DNA of 64,000 nt from Rodentibacter sp901420285 (GTDB taxonomy: Bacteria > Pseudomonadota > Gammaproteobacteria > Enterobacterales > Pasteurellaceae). The translations under genes were made by a program, and so were the position numbers. The notes under the pieces were generated by a model. It saw only the letters and a list, made by a program, of their open reading frames with translations. It was not told where the DNA came from and did no database searches. Below, piece by piece: positions 56,101-63,185 of this stretch (positions are counted from its first letter, which is position 1; every line of letters begins with the position of its first letter). The stretch lies in assembly GCF_041734645.1 (NCBI RefSeq), contig NZ_CP162010.1:620001-684000 (forward strand). Direction: 5' to 3'.

Positions 56101-59024
56101 CAAACGTGGCTAACAGCACCGCCTTCGCCGCTAACTCAACTGCTAATGCAGCCAACAGCACAGCAAATGTAGCTAACAGCACTGCAAACGTAGCTAACTC
56201 CACAGCCTTTGCTGCTAACTCAACTGCTAATGCAGCCAATAGCACCGCGAATGTGGCTAATAGCACTGCAAACGTGGCTAACTCCACAGCCTTCGCCGCT
56301 AACTCCACTGCTAATGCAGCGAATAGCACTGCGAATGTGGCTAACTCCACAGCCTTTGCTGCGAACTCCACTGCAAATGCAGCCAACAGCACAGCGAACG
56401 TAGCTAACAGCACCGCCTTCGCCGCTAACTCCACTGCAAATGCAGCGAATAGCACCGCGAATGTTGCGAACAGCACAGCCTTTGCTGCGAACTCCACTGC
56501 CTTCGCCGCTAACTCAACTGCTAACGCAGCGAATAGCACAGCGAACGTGGCCAACTCCACAGCCTTTGCTGCTAACTCAACTGCAAACGCAGCCAATAGC
56601 ACCGCGAATGTTGCGAATAGCACTGCAAACGTGGCTAACAGCACAGCCTTCGCTGCTAACTCAACTGCGAATGCAGCGAATAGCACAGCGAACGTTGCTA
56701 ACAGCACAGCCTTTGCTGCGAACTCAACTGCTAACGCAGCGAATAGCACCGCGAATGTGGCTAACAGCACGGCCTTTGCTGCTAACTCAACAGCTAATGC
56801 AGCCAATAGCACAGCGAATGTTGCGAACAGCACTGCCTTCGCCGCTAACTCAACTGCTAATGCAGCGAATAGCACTGCGAACGTGGCTAATAGCACAGCG
56901 TTTGCTGCGAACTCCACTGCAAATGCAGCGAATAGCACAGCGAACGTGGCCAACTCCACAGCCTTCGCCGCTAACTCCACTGCTAACGCAGCCAATAGCA
57001 CCGCGAATGTTGCGAATAGCACTGCAAACGTGGCTAACAGCACAGCCTTCGCTGCTAACTCAACTGCGAATGCAGCGAATAGCACAGCGAACGTTGCTAA
57101 CAGCACAGCCTTTGCTGCGAACTCAACTGCTAACGCAGCGAATAGCACCGCGAATGTGGCTAACAGCACGGCCTTTGCTGCTAACTCAACAGCTAATGCA
57201 GCCAATAGCACAGCGAATGTTGCGAACAGCACTGCCTTCGCCGCTAACTCAACTGCAAATGCAGCGAATAGCACAGCGAATGTGGCTAACAGCACAGCCT
57301 TTGCGGCGAACTCAACTGCAAACGCAGCCAATAGCACCGCGAACGTAGCTAACAGCACCGCCTTTGCTGCGAACTCCACTGCTAATGCAGCCAATAGCAC
57401 AGCGAATGTGGCTAATAGCACTGCCTTCGCCGCTAACTCAACTGCTAACGCAGCGAATAGCACCGCTAATACTGCAAACAGCACTGCTAATGCAGCCAAT
57501 ACAACGGCGAATACTGCGAACAGCACAGCTAATGTGGCTAACACAACGGCGAATACTGCGAACAGCACAGCTAATGTGGCTAACACAACGGCGAATACTG
57601 CGAACAGCACCGCCAATGCGGCTAATACAACGGCAAATACTGCGAACAGCACAGCCAATGCGGCCAACACAACGGCGAACACTGCGAACAGCACAGCCAA
57701 TGCGGCCAACACAACGGCGAATACTGCGAACAGCACAGCCAATGTGGCCAACACAACGGCGAATACTGCGAACAGCACAGCCAATGCGGCCAACACAACG
57801 GCGAATACTGCGAACAGTACAGCCAATGCGGCCAACACAACGGCGAATACTGCGAACAGTACAGCCAATGTGGCTAATACAACGGCGAATACTGCGAACA
57901 GCACAGCTAATGTGGCTAACACAACGGCGAATACTGCGAACAGCACCGCCAATGCGGCTAACACAACGGCGAACACTGCGAACAGCACAGCCAATGCGGC
58001 CAACACAACGGCGAATACTGCGAACAGCACAGCCAATGCGGCCAACACAACGGCGAACACTGCGAACACTACAGCCAATGCGGCTAACACAACGGCGAAT
58101 ACTGCGAACAGTACAGCCAATGCGGCTAACACAACGGCGAATACTGCGAACAGCACAGCCAATGCGGCCAACACAACGGCGAATACTGCGAACAGTACAG
58201 CCAATGCGGCTAATACAACGGCGAATACTGCGAACAGTACAGCCAATGTGGCCAACACAACGGCGAACACTGCCAATACCACAGCCAATGCGGCAAATAC
58301 CACGGCGAATAATGCAATGAGTCAAGCTTCTCAAGCATTGAATGCAACAAATGCCGGTTGGGAATTGACCACCAATGCAACAGGTACGGGTATTGCGACC
58401 GGTTCTAGTGTGGCGACTGTGAATGCGACGAATAAAGTTGTGACCTTCACGGCGGGCAATAACATTGAGATCACACAAAGCGGTCGAAATGTCACCATGG
58501 CCTTGGCGAATAACATTTCTGTGAACAGTGTGAGAACAAATGATCTCACTGTGAGCGGAACGGCGAACTTCACCGGTACAACCAACTTGGGCGGCACCAC
58601 AAACATTAGCGGTAACTTGAATGTTACAACTGGTACTAATGTGAACATGGGCGGCAACCGCATTCAAAACGTAGGTAATGCAACAGCACCTACCGATGCG
58701 GTGAATAAAGCTTATGTGGATGCGGCATTAAGTAACGTGAGTTCGTCAGCTCGTGTGGATCAACTTAGTCGTGACTTGAATAAAGTTGATAAGAACGCAC
58801 GTGCAGGTATTGCCGGTGCGATGGCAGCGAGCGGCTTGTATCAAGCTACTCAACCGGGTAAATCCATGGTTTCTGCGGGGGCGGCGACTTATCGCGGCCA
58901 AAACGCGGTTGCGGTGGGTTACTCTCGCTTGTCCGACAACGGTAAAGTGGGTATTAAATTCTCTGTGAATACGAATACTCAAGGCGATACCGGCGCGGCC
59001 GCAAGCGTGGGCTATCAATGGTAA
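47190..59024 (+). CDS. Giant trimeric autotransporter adhesin (type Vc)
   Basis: Outer-membrane trimeric adhesin of 3944 residues. It starts with an extended signal peptide (MNKIYKIVWNAAQQAWVVVS, hydrophobic core ending near AQA, residue 73). Three YadA-type head modules follow (about 75-735, 745-1210, 1225-1630), built of AIGxxAxASGxxSxAxG repeats. Each ends in a neck such as RRIQNVAAGLLSNTSTDAVNGSQLYA. Residues about 1669-3709 form a stalk of seven-residue repeats (A-N-S/T-T-A-x-A), nearly each with an N-x-S/T sequon. The C-terminal part has a short coiled coil and the YadA-like anchor (SRDLNKVDKNARAGIAGAMAA ... ASVGYQW). The sequons suggest cytosolic N-glycosylation by an HMW1C-type enzyme, as reported for trimeric adhesins of Kingella kingae and Aggregatibacter aphrophilus (EmtA). 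Whether this gene is emtA cannot be checked here. GGAG lies seven bases before the ATG. Confidence 0.95.
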   Translation: MNKIYKIVWNAAQQAWVVVSELARGHVKASATSTASNEALSDKSTLALGKFGSGTLIGSVAVTLLTLSSTAQAVIPEGTVSNGAIAAIGGTSVADSANSVAIGVNAHAGNGMGVTSSYAIGTSANASGQQSFAIGTTANATGFASMALGDSAQTSGAFSSAFGVYSRALANQSLALGAFSKASAEGSTAIGNRSSASAKDALAIGNMSNVTGCQSTAIGQNNTVAGANSTVIGRNVKTLNNQTNQIALAHDLDLTCASISSKSTYIGHNIKGSASSGANLTFRDFTVIGSDMNFVANHSGGSNFFGSSVIGSNINYDSYGTSTMTMMGENLTFKGLSLSHSNVIGRRVNITAYNSSGSGSNSGYNSINELSLLGSCVTLNSDSNIHRTLATGSRIDVRTKNNGVINTSGFIGDDININSSTHIVNSYAIGGSINVNSSNGSVRGYMLGYGIRINQASGIQPNSFVAGLGITINNTCATRSLNGLMTAVSGTFTNVSGSLSPIYGGRLTANDANINFSPIFGENVATCSTTVHYSPLIGEGLSLCGTTANLSPVMGQCITLANAQIDRTPIIGHSISFSGSTSQARDSTILGSGSGLSNTRVSDTTILGITHAFNNANITTSVFLGSRLGTSNNVTRSVLIGSDSTITGDISCATSIGSNNNVQANKTHSLGNNILANLNNSVYLGDQTTYTARNNTTTLGNASVPGGSSNNVVGVVAVGSYGQTRRIQGVAEGLISNQSTDAVNGAQLYAAMANASGSKYVGINSTIAGNRDGSGATGLNAIAIGAQANATRNQSIALGFNATASGVNSIAQGYDASASDEASVAIGYKANASGCVSLAIGRFTRAEGVNALALVENANASGLGAIAIGNGANAKGRLSIAQVAASSASGNYSIAQGFLSNAADESSIAIGNVSNATHKSAIAIGNTSSSTAFNAIAIGNMSSSSAESAIAMGDGANVSSCSSVAIGTSARVGASGYTAIAIGHESNANNGYSIAQGAWTNATGVSAIAIGFKTNATGPSSTALGPQSNSTGEASTALGAEAFASGRSSLAAGRLSRATGEGATAIMGRASGYYSTGIGGAFASANYSIAQGYAANATAESSISIGKYSNVTGNQSIAIGVGNQVHGHNSGAFGDPSVINANASYSVGNNNTLAAGQTGVFALGNDIKNTASNSVFLGSNTAYTAADSNTTAGITNATGVISVGNISANERRRIQGVAEGLVSENSTDAVTGAQLYNVSKNSVKYFGVNSTATGNRDGSGATGSNAIAIGADAVSSNASSIALGLSANASGSDSIAQGVGASASGHQSIAVGDGSVASNLQTVALGSQAKASGMDATALGAGANASAGWGLALGVVSRAAGGYSTAIGTGANATGTYSIAQGYQANALTLNATAIGNQANASGASALAVGSFAKASGNTANAFGFNSSASGCVSLAVGHWASATGDYSSAIGRAAFASGRNSLAVGDAAGALGNFSLAVGTAANASGQSSIAQGFFANASGLESISIGNASNVTGNQSIGIGVGNQVHGHNSGAFGDPSIINANASYSVGNNNTLAAGQTGVFALGNDISTTTNNSVFLGSNSAYVAAGTSTKGLSAYTSETLGSGPGAITLNFSGSTPAGVVSVGAAGQERRIQNVAAGLLSNTSTDAVNGSQLYAVAQVAYNATTEAKAANSTANAANSTANAANSTALAANSTATAANSTANYANSTALAANSTATAANSTANAANTTANTANSTANYANSTALAANSTANAANSTALAANSTANAANTTANTANSTANYANSTALVANSTANYANSTALVANSTANAANTTANNANSTATAANSTANAANTTANTANSTANVANSTANYANSTALVANSTANAANSTALAANSTANAANTTANNANSTATAANSTANAANTTANTANSTANYANSTALVANSTANYANSTALAANSTANAANTTANTANSTANYANSTALVANSTANYANSTALAANSTANAANTTANNANSTATAANTTANAANSTANVANSTANYANSTALVANSTANYANSTATLANTTANTANSTANAALANASSANANATAALNNATAANATATAVNATAHAALNNATAANTNATAALNNATAANATATAANSTANAANSTALAANSTANIANSTAFAANSTANAANTTANTANSTANYANSTALAANSTANAANTTANNANSTATAANTTANAANSTANAANTTANTANSTANYANSTALAANSTANAANTTANNANSTATAANSTANVANSTANYANSTALVANSTATAANSTANAANTTANTANSTANYANSTALAANSTANAANTTANNANSTATAANSTANAANTTANTANSTANYANSTALAANSTANAANTTANNANSTATAANSTANAANTTANNANSTATAANSTANAANTTANAANSTANVANSTAFAANSTANAANSTANVANSTAFAANSTANAANSTANVANSTAFAANSTANAANSTANVANSTASAANSTANVANSTANVANSTAFAANSTANAANSTANVANSTANVANSTAFAANSTANAANSTANVANSTAFAANSTANAANSTANVANSTAFAANSTANAANSTANVANSTAFAANSTANAANSTANVANSTANVANSTAFAANSTANAANSTANVANSTAFAANSTANAANSTANVANSTANVANSTAFAANSTANAANSTANVANSTAFAANSTANAANSTANVANSTANVANSTAFAANSTANAANSTANVANSTAFAANSTANAANSTANVANSTAFAANSTANAANSTANVANSTAFAANSTANAANSTANTANSTANVANSTAFAANSTANAANSTANVANSTANVANSTAFAANSTANAANSTANVANSTANVANSTAFAANSTANAANSTANVANSTANVANSTAFAANSTANAANSTANVANSTANVANSTAFAANSTANAANSTANVANSTANVANSTAFAANSTANAANSTANVANSTAFAANSTANAANSTANVANSTANVANSTAFAANSTANAANSTANVANSTANVANSTAFAANSTANAANSTANVANSTAFAANSTANAANSTANVANSTAFAANSTANAANSTANVANSTAFAANSTAFAANSTANAANSTANVANSTAFAANSTANAANSTANVANSTANVANSTAFAANSTANAANSTANVANSTAFAANSTANAANSTANVANSTAFAANSTANAANSTANVANSTAFAANSTANAANSTANVANSTAFAANSTANAANSTANVANSTAFAANSTANAANSTANVANSTANVANSTAFAANSTANAANSTANVANSTAFAANSTANAANSTANVANSTAFAANSTANAANSTANVANSTAFAANSTANAANSTANVANSTAFAANSTANAANSTANVANSTAFAANSTANAANSTANVANSTAFAANSTANAANSTANTANSTANAANTTANTANSTANVANTTANTANSTANVANTTANTANSTANAANTTANTANSTANAANTTANTANSTANAANTTANTANSTANVANTTANTANSTANAANTTANTANSTANAANTTANTANSTANVANTTANTANSTANVANTTANTANSTANAANTTANTANSTANAANTTANTANSTANAANTTANTANTTANAANTTANTANSTANAANTTANTANSTANAANTTANTANSTANAANTTANTANSTANVANTTANTANTTANAANTTANNAMSQASQALNATNAGWELTTNATGTGIATGSSVATVNATNKVVTFTAGNNIEITQSGRNVTMALANNISVNSVRTNDLTVSGTANFTGTTNLGGTTNISGNLNVTTGTNVNMGGNRIQNVGNATAPTDAVNKAYVDAALSNVSSSARVDQLSRDLNKVDKNARAGIAGAMAASGLYQATQPGKSMVSAGAATYRGQNAVAVGYSRLSDNGKVGIKFSVNTNTQGDTGAAASVGYQW
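52195..58315 (+). repeat. Heptad (21-bp) repeat stalk of the adhesin
   Basis: About 280-290 copies of a 21-bp unit coding A-N-S/T-T-A-x-A. Three zones are visible. Zone 1 (52195-54430) mixes STAN, STAL, STAT and TTAN units. Zone 2 (54430-57470) has a 63-bp higher-order unit with TAFA, TANA and TANV heptads, sometimes extended to 84 bp. Zone 3 (57470-58300) is a regular 42-bp unit alternating NTT and NST heptads, about 20 copies. Near 53340-53560 the pattern is broken by ALNNATAANAT-type sequence. Confidence 0.9.
56588..57256 (+). repeat. Exact 270-bp duplication at a 399-bp offset inside the stalk
   Basis: Bases 56588-56857 and 56987-57256 are identical by direct comparison; the offset is exactly 19 heptads. 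The surrounding units are diverged, so this looks like a recent in-frame recombination or slippage event. Confidence 0.85.
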
Positions 59025-59053
59025 TGCGATAAATTAACGCGTTAAATACAACG

Positions 59054-59085
59054 AAAACCGCAGGTGAAAGCCTGCGGTTTTTTTT
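59054..59085 (+). terminator. Rho-independent terminator after the adhesin gene
   Basis: AAAACCGCAGG-TGAAAG-CCTGCGGTTTT followed by a T run, 30 bp after the adhesin stop. Confidence 0.92.
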
Positions 59086-59394
59086 GTGAGAGAAAAAAGG
59101 AAAGGAAGAGCGCGAAGTGTTTAATGGGCACCGCATTGGGAGCGATGTTGGGCGTTAAAATGGGTCTGAAAGATAATAAGGTTGGTTTTGTATTGAGCGT
59201 TTTTGGCTTGCTCGTCGTGGGAAACTTTTCGCTAAAAAGAAATGGCCGCTTTGAGAAATTAGAGCTAGATCATATTTTTAAACATTACTTCTTTTTTTTC
59301 ATAGAAATGACTTGAAAACCCTTCTTTACGAAGCTATTTTGATACTAAATCAAACCGAACCGAAAGGTTCTAACAACGCGAAGAGGTAAATGCT
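59086..59394. other. Intergenic region before hpf
   Basis: About 310 bp. It contains one dispersed-word copy (GCACCGCATTG, 59128-59138) and a short open frame from ATG 59124 to 59315 with one hydrophobic segment but a poorly placed ribosome site, which I do not accept as a gene. The hpf promoter should lie near its end. Confidence 0.5.
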
Positions 59395-59715
59395 ATGACA
59401 TTAAATATCACCAGCAAACAAATGGAAATCACCCCTGCAATTCGTGAACATGTGGAAGGTCGTTTGGCGAAATTGGAAAAATGGCACACACAATTAATTA
59501 ATCCGCATTTTGTGCTGAATAAAGTGCCGAACGGTTTTACCGTGGAAGCTTCTATCGGCACGCCGCTTGGCAATTTGCTTGCGACGGCGACCGCGGAAGA
59601 TATGTACAAAGCGATTAATGAAGTTGAAGAAAAATTAGAGCGCCAGCTCAATAAACTACAACATAAAAGCGAATCACGTCGCGCCGATGAGCGTTTGAAA
59701 GATTCTTTTGAATAG
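59395..59715 (+). CDS. hpf: Ribosome hibernation promoting factor / RaiA-family protein
   Basis: A 106-residue protein of the HPF/RaiA family, which binds the 30S decoding region in stationary phase to stop translation or form dimers. The start MTLNITSKQMEITPAIREHVEGRLAK and the AEDMYKAINEVEEKLERQLNK helix are typical. It lacks the long C-terminal domain of long HPF, so it is of the short type (E. coli Hpf or YfiA). A good AGAGGTAA precedes the ATG, and a terminator follows. Confidence 0.92.
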   Translation: MTLNITSKQMEITPAIREHVEGRLAKLEKWHTQLINPHFVLNKVPNGFTVEASIGTPLGNLLATATAEDMYKAINEVEEKLERQLNKLQHKSESRRADERLKDSFE

Positions 59716-59750
59716 CATGACTGTCGGTTTTCGACGAAATTTTTCCGCTA

Positions 59751-59783
59751 AAATGCCAAGGTGAGTGCCTTGGCATTTTTTTG
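59751..59783 (+). terminator. Rho-independent terminator after hpf
   Basis: AAATGCCAAGG-TGAGTG-CCTTGGCATTT then T5, 35 bp after the hpf stop. Confidence 0.9.
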
Positions 59784-59883
59784 TGGAGTAAATATGGTTT
59801 TGTCACGCTGCTTTATTTTCTCTGATTTTAAATTATTGTATGATGCGCATTACATAAATTTGCTATGAAGATGAATATTTTTA

Positions 59884-60819
59884 ATGAAACCGACTTTTCT
59901 TGAATTTCGACACCTTAAAACGCTGCTGGCGTTGAAAGAAACGGGTAGCGTGTCTTTAGCGGCAAAACGGGTTTATCTCACCCAATCCGCACTTTCTCAT
60001 CAAATTAAATTGATTGAAGAGCAATTTGGTTTGCCATTATTTGAACGCAAAAGTAATCCGCTACGTTTTACCGCAGCCGGCGAGCGTTTAATTCGTCTTG
60101 CTAATGAGGTGATGCCGAAAGTGATCGATGCGGAACGCGATTTAACCCGTGTGAAGCATGGCGATGCGGGGCAACTGCGCATTGCGGTGGAATGTCACAC
60201 TTGTTTTGACTGGCTTATGCCGGCGATGGATGAGTTTCGCCAACATTGGGGGCTGGTGGAATTGGATATTGTGTCCGGTTTTCATACGGATCCCGTTGGC
60301 TTGTTGCTTTCCCACCGAGCTGATTGGGCGATTGTGTCGGAATTAGAAGCGAATGATGAGGTGATTTTTAAACCGCTTTTTTCCTATGAAATGGTGGGTA
60401 TTTGTTCGAAGGATCATTTGCTTGCGGCAAAAGAGGTTTGGGAAGCGGAGGATTTCGCCAATGAAACTTGGGTGACTTATCCGGTGCCGGACGATATGTT
60501 GGATTTGTTGCGCCAAGTGTTAAAACCCAAAGGCATTAATCCGACCCGTCGCACTACCGAACTGACCATTGCGATGATTCAATTGGTGGCCAGTCGGCGC
60601 GGTATTGCAACTGTGCCTTATTGGGCGGCTTTGCCTTATTTGGAAAAAGGCTATGTGGTGGCACGCAAAATTACTCAAAACGGCTTGCAGAGCAATTTAT
60701 ATGCGGCGATTCGCAAAGAAGACGAAAATTTAGCCTATCTGGAAGATTTTTACCAAACCGTGAAAGCGCAAAGCTTTTCCACCTTGCCGGGATTATCGGT
60801 TTTAGATTTAGAGAAGTAG
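59884..60819 (+). CDS. metR: LysR-type regulator MetR
   Basis: LysR-family activator of methionine genes, 311 residues, using homocysteine as co-inducer. The winged helix-turn-helix at the N-terminus reads LKTLLALKETGSVSLAAKRVYLTQSALSHQIKLIEEQFG, close to E. coli MetR. The C-terminal effector domain includes HTCFDWLMPAMDEFRQHW. It is followed 1 bp later by azlC. No metE is next to it here. Confidence 0.92.
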   Translation: MKPTFLEFRHLKTLLALKETGSVSLAAKRVYLTQSALSHQIKLIEEQFGLPLFERKSNPLRFTAAGERLIRLANEVMPKVIDAERDLTRVKHGDAGQLRIAVECHTCFDWLMPAMDEFRQHWGLVELDIVSGFHTDPVGLLLSHRADWAIVSELEANDEVIFKPLFSYEMVGICSKDHLLAAKEVWEAEDFANETWVTYPVPDDMLDLLRQVLKPKGINPTRRTTELTIAMIQLVASRRGIATVPYWAALPYLEKGYVVARKITQNGLQSNLYAAIRKEDENLAYLEDFYQTVKAQSFSTLPGLSVLDLEK

Positions 60820-60820
60820 T

Positions 60821-61567
60821 ATGGATTTTTCTCTACAATTTTCGCCACAATATGCCCAACGCTATCCCGTTCGCGCGGCAGCCAAAGCTGCGCTTCCTTA
60901 CAGTGCGCCAATGATTGCCGGATTTTTATTTCTCGGTATGGCGTACGGCATTTATATGAAGGCGCTTGGATTCGGTTTTTTATATCCGATGTTAATGGCG
61001 TTGTTAATTTATGCCGGCTCGGTGGAATTTATTGCCGCCGCCGCTTTGGTGGCGCCTTTTTCACCTTTGAGCGTGTTGCTGATTACGTTGATGGTGAGCG
61101 GGCGTCAGATTTTTTATGCCATTTCCATGTTGGAAAAATACGGCAGTTGGTTGGGCAGAAAGCGCGGCTATTTAATTAGTTCGCTGGTGGACGAATCCTT
61201 TTCGCTTAACTATATGGCGAAAATTCCGGCGCATTTGGACAAAGGTTGGTATATGTTTTTTGTCAGCCTTTATTTGCATCTTTATTGGGTGTTAGGTGCG
61301 GCGATGGGCAATCTATTCGGTCATATTTTGCCGGTAGATTTAAAAGGCGTTGAGTTTGCGATGACCGCGCTTTTTTTAGTGATTTTTGCGGAAAATTGGA
61401 TGAAAGAACAATCTCACGAGAGTTCGTTACTCGGTTTATTTATTGCTTTTATTTCCTTACTGGCGGCCGGCAAAGAACATTTTTTAATTCCGACTTTACT
61501 TGGCATTTGGCTTGTTTTGACTTTGCGTCGCCCTAAATTAGCAACGAAATTGGAGGCGCTAAAATGA
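60821..61567 (+). CDS. azlC: AzlC-family branched-chain amino acid exporter subunit
   Basis: Inner-membrane protein of 248 residues, large subunit of an AzlCD (YgaZH-like) exporter for branched-chain amino acids or related compounds. About six hydrophobic segments are present, with the family blocks PMIAGFLFLGMAYGIYM, AGSVEFIAAAAL and SGRQIFYAISMLEKY. It overlaps azlD by 4 bp (ATGA) and follows metR directly, so the three form one operon, as I recall for H. influenzae. Confidence 0.92.
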   Translation: MDFSLQFSPQYAQRYPVRAAAKAALPYSAPMIAGFLFLGMAYGIYMKALGFGFLYPMLMALLIYAGSVEFIAAAALVAPFSPLSVLLITLMVSGRQIFYAISMLEKYGSWLGRKRGYLISSLVDESFSLNYMAKIPAHLDKGWYMFFVSLYLHLYWVLGAAMGNLFGHILPVDLKGVEFAMTALFLVIFAENWMKEQSHESSLLGLFIAFISLLAAGKEHFLIPTLLGIWLVLTLRRPKLATKLEALK

Positions 61568-61893
61568 CCTTGACCGAACAGATTGTGACTATCGGAATTT
61601 GTGTCCTTGCGGTGCAATTTACCCGTTGGTTGCCGTTTTGGGTCTTTCCGGCGAATCGCCCGATTCCGGAATATATTCGCTATCTTGGTAAAGTGTTGCC
61701 GGCGGCGATGTTCGGTATGCTGGTGGTGTATTGCTATAAGAATCTGGATGTATTGAGCGGTTATCACGGGTTGCCCGATTTTCTTGCCGGTGCGCTGGTA
61801 TTGGTTTTACACTTTTGGCGAAAAAATATGTTCTTGTCCATCGCGGCGGGCACGATTTTCTATATGATTTTAGTGCAAAGGGTTTTTGTTTAA
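61564..61893 (+). CDS. azlD: AzlD-family branched-chain amino acid exporter subunit
   Basis: Small membrane subunit (109 residues, four hydrophobic segments) of the AzlCD exporter. The FTRWLPFWVFPANRPIPEYIRYLGKVLP segment is the conserved AzlD core. Overlap with azlC by 4 bp implies translational coupling and a fixed subunit ratio. Confidence 0.92.
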   Translation: MTLTEQIVTIGICVLAVQFTRWLPFWVFPANRPIPEYIRYLGKVLPAAMFGMLVVYCYKNLDVLSGYHGLPDFLAGALVLVLHFWRKNMFLSIAAGTIFYMILVQRVFV

Positions 61894-61915
61894 TTTTTTA
61901 CGAAATAGAAATTTT

Positions 61916-61942
61916 AAGGCAACCAATCGGTTGCCTTTTTCG
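61916..61942 (+). terminator. Rho-independent terminator after azlD
   Basis: AAGGCAACC-AATC-GGTTGCCTT followed by TTT, 23 bp after the azlD stop. Confidence 0.85.
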
Positions 61943-61973
61943 TTGCCGTTTTTGCTTTTGCTGTTTTTGCTTT

Positions 61974-62052
61974 TTCAATGCGGTGCCAAATCGGCTTGTT
62001 GTGGGGCGATGATTTAACGTGCCGTCAGACGGGCTTTCAATGCGGTGCTAAA
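61974..62052 (+). repeat. Two direct copies of the dispersed word
   Basis: TTCAATGCGGTGCCAAATCGGC (61974) and TTCAATGCGGTGCTAAATCGGC (62036) are direct repeats 62 bp apart, sharing also the AAATCGGC flank. They occupy the gap between azlD and the convergent AEC permease gene; direct orientation means they cannot form a terminator. Confidence 0.7.
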
Positions 62053-62060
62053 TCGGCAGG

Positions 62061-62990
62061 TCACCACAACTGGTACAAGGCAATCACTAACGGCATTGTA
62101 AATACGCAAAGTAGCGTGGTGACGCCGTAAATTGCACTGGCTTTTTGTGCGTTATTGCCGAAAATCAGTGCCATTTGGGTGACGGTCGCCGCGGATGGGC
62201 TGGTGGTGGCGAGGAAACTGATGAGGGCAATGGTTTCGCCGTTTTCTAACCAGCCGGCAAAGCCGCAAAGTTTCACAACTGTCAACAAAAAAATCGGAAT
62301 CAACAGCAAGCGGAGCGCGGTGACGAGATAGATTCGTTTGGAGGAAATGAGTTGTCGCAATGGGATCGAGGCGATTAGCATACCGGCAATCAACATGGCG
62401 TTCGGGCCGATAAAAATACCCACCGCCGAAAGCGTGCCGTTAATAAAATTCGGTAATTTAATTTGCAAAGCAAATAACAGTACGCCGATAAAAATTGACC
62501 ATAAATTAATATTTTTCAACATTACTTTCAGACTTAAATTGCCTTTACCGACAATGATTAAGCGCAAATGCGTCCAAAATAAAAAGGTTTGCACCACGAT
62601 AAAACAGGTGGCGTAAATCACCCATTCTTTACCGAATAATGACATGACAATCGGGATAATTAAATTGCCGCCGTTGGAATAAATGGCGGTGGCGTGTTCG
62701 ATGGCGTCGAGTTTTAGTACGCGTTTTAGCAAGGCGCCGATGATGATTAAGATGAAGTGTAGAAATACGGCCATGCCGAGGGAGAGCATTAAGCCTTGCA
62801 GAATTTCCGGTTTGTAGTCAATTTGGAAGGCTTCAATCATAACGGCGGGGCTGATGATGTAAAGGCCGATAATGGAAAGCGGTTTGCTGTCTTCAGATTT
62901 GAGTAGTTTGGCTTTTACCAAACCGTAGCCCATTAACACAATAAGTGTGAGCTCGATAATTTTGCCGCCAAGTAAAAATGCGATGTCCAT
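62061..62990 (-). CDS. AEC-family transporter
   Basis: Inner-membrane protein of 309 residues with about ten hydrophobic segments, of the auxin efflux carrier (AEC) family, whose bacterial members move malate, malonate or other organic acids. Conserved polar residues occur in FLATTSPSAATVTQMALIFGNN and IYSNGGNLIIPIVMSLFG. The substrate is unknown. It is apparently monocistronic, next to the TnpB element. Confidence 0.88.
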   Translation of the reverse strand: MDIAFLLGGKIIELTLIVLMGYGLVKAKLLKSEDSKPLSIIGLYIISPAVMIEAFQIDYKPEILQGLMLSLGMAVFLHFILIIIGALLKRVLKLDAIEHATAIYSNGGNLIIPIVMSLFGKEWVIYATCFIVVQTFLFWTHLRLIIVGKGNLSLKVMLKNINLWSIFIGVLLFALQIKLPNFINGTLSAVGIFIGPNAMLIAGMLIASIPLRQLISSKRIYLVTALRLLLIPIFLLTVVKLCGFAGWLENGETIALISFLATTSPSAATVTQMALIFGNNAQKASAIYGVTTLLCVFTMPLVIALYQLW

Positions 62991-63042
62991 AGGAAGAAAA
63001 ACAAGAATCAGAAAAATGTTGCGTTATTAGACTACAGTTAAA

Positions 63043-63185
63043 TTGACATCCTCCTCCGCCCTAAAGGACGGGGATTCCTACTAGCTCCCACGCTTTGCGT
63101 GGGCTACTCTCGGTGGGTTCTTGCTGCTGACCTCTATTGAAGTTCACTTCACAAGCTCTACGGCTGTGTCCCAGCCTGATATGTT
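63043..63185 (-). ncRNA. Candidate omega (right-end) RNA of TnpB
   Basis: The 3' flank of tnpB up to the element end is where TnpB guide RNAs (omega RNA) are made. On the minus strand it contains the CCCACGC/GCGTGGG hairpin, then GAATCCCCGTCCTTTAGGGC and GGAGGATGTCAA at the boundary. The guide would be the flanking DNA starting at about 63042 and reading leftward. Confidence 0.45.

Noticed and set aside
54236..58303. A 1355-codon open frame on the minus strand of the adhesin repeats, coding a very hydrophobic Ala/Val/Phe/Leu repeat protein
   Set aside because: It is the antisense reading of the 21-bp repeat, whose period is a multiple of three and contains no stop in that frame. There is no ribosome site, and the adhesin frame has clear domains at both ends.
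57364..58667. Other long overlapping frames in the adhesin repeat zone, on both strands
   Set aside because: Same cause: low-complexity repeats without stop codons in alternate frames; the products are basic or Cys-rich artefacts.
59124..59315. Small possible membrane protein (MGTALGAMLGVKMG...)
   Set aside because: The ribosome site is about 17 bases away, it starts within a dispersed word, and nothing supports conservation.
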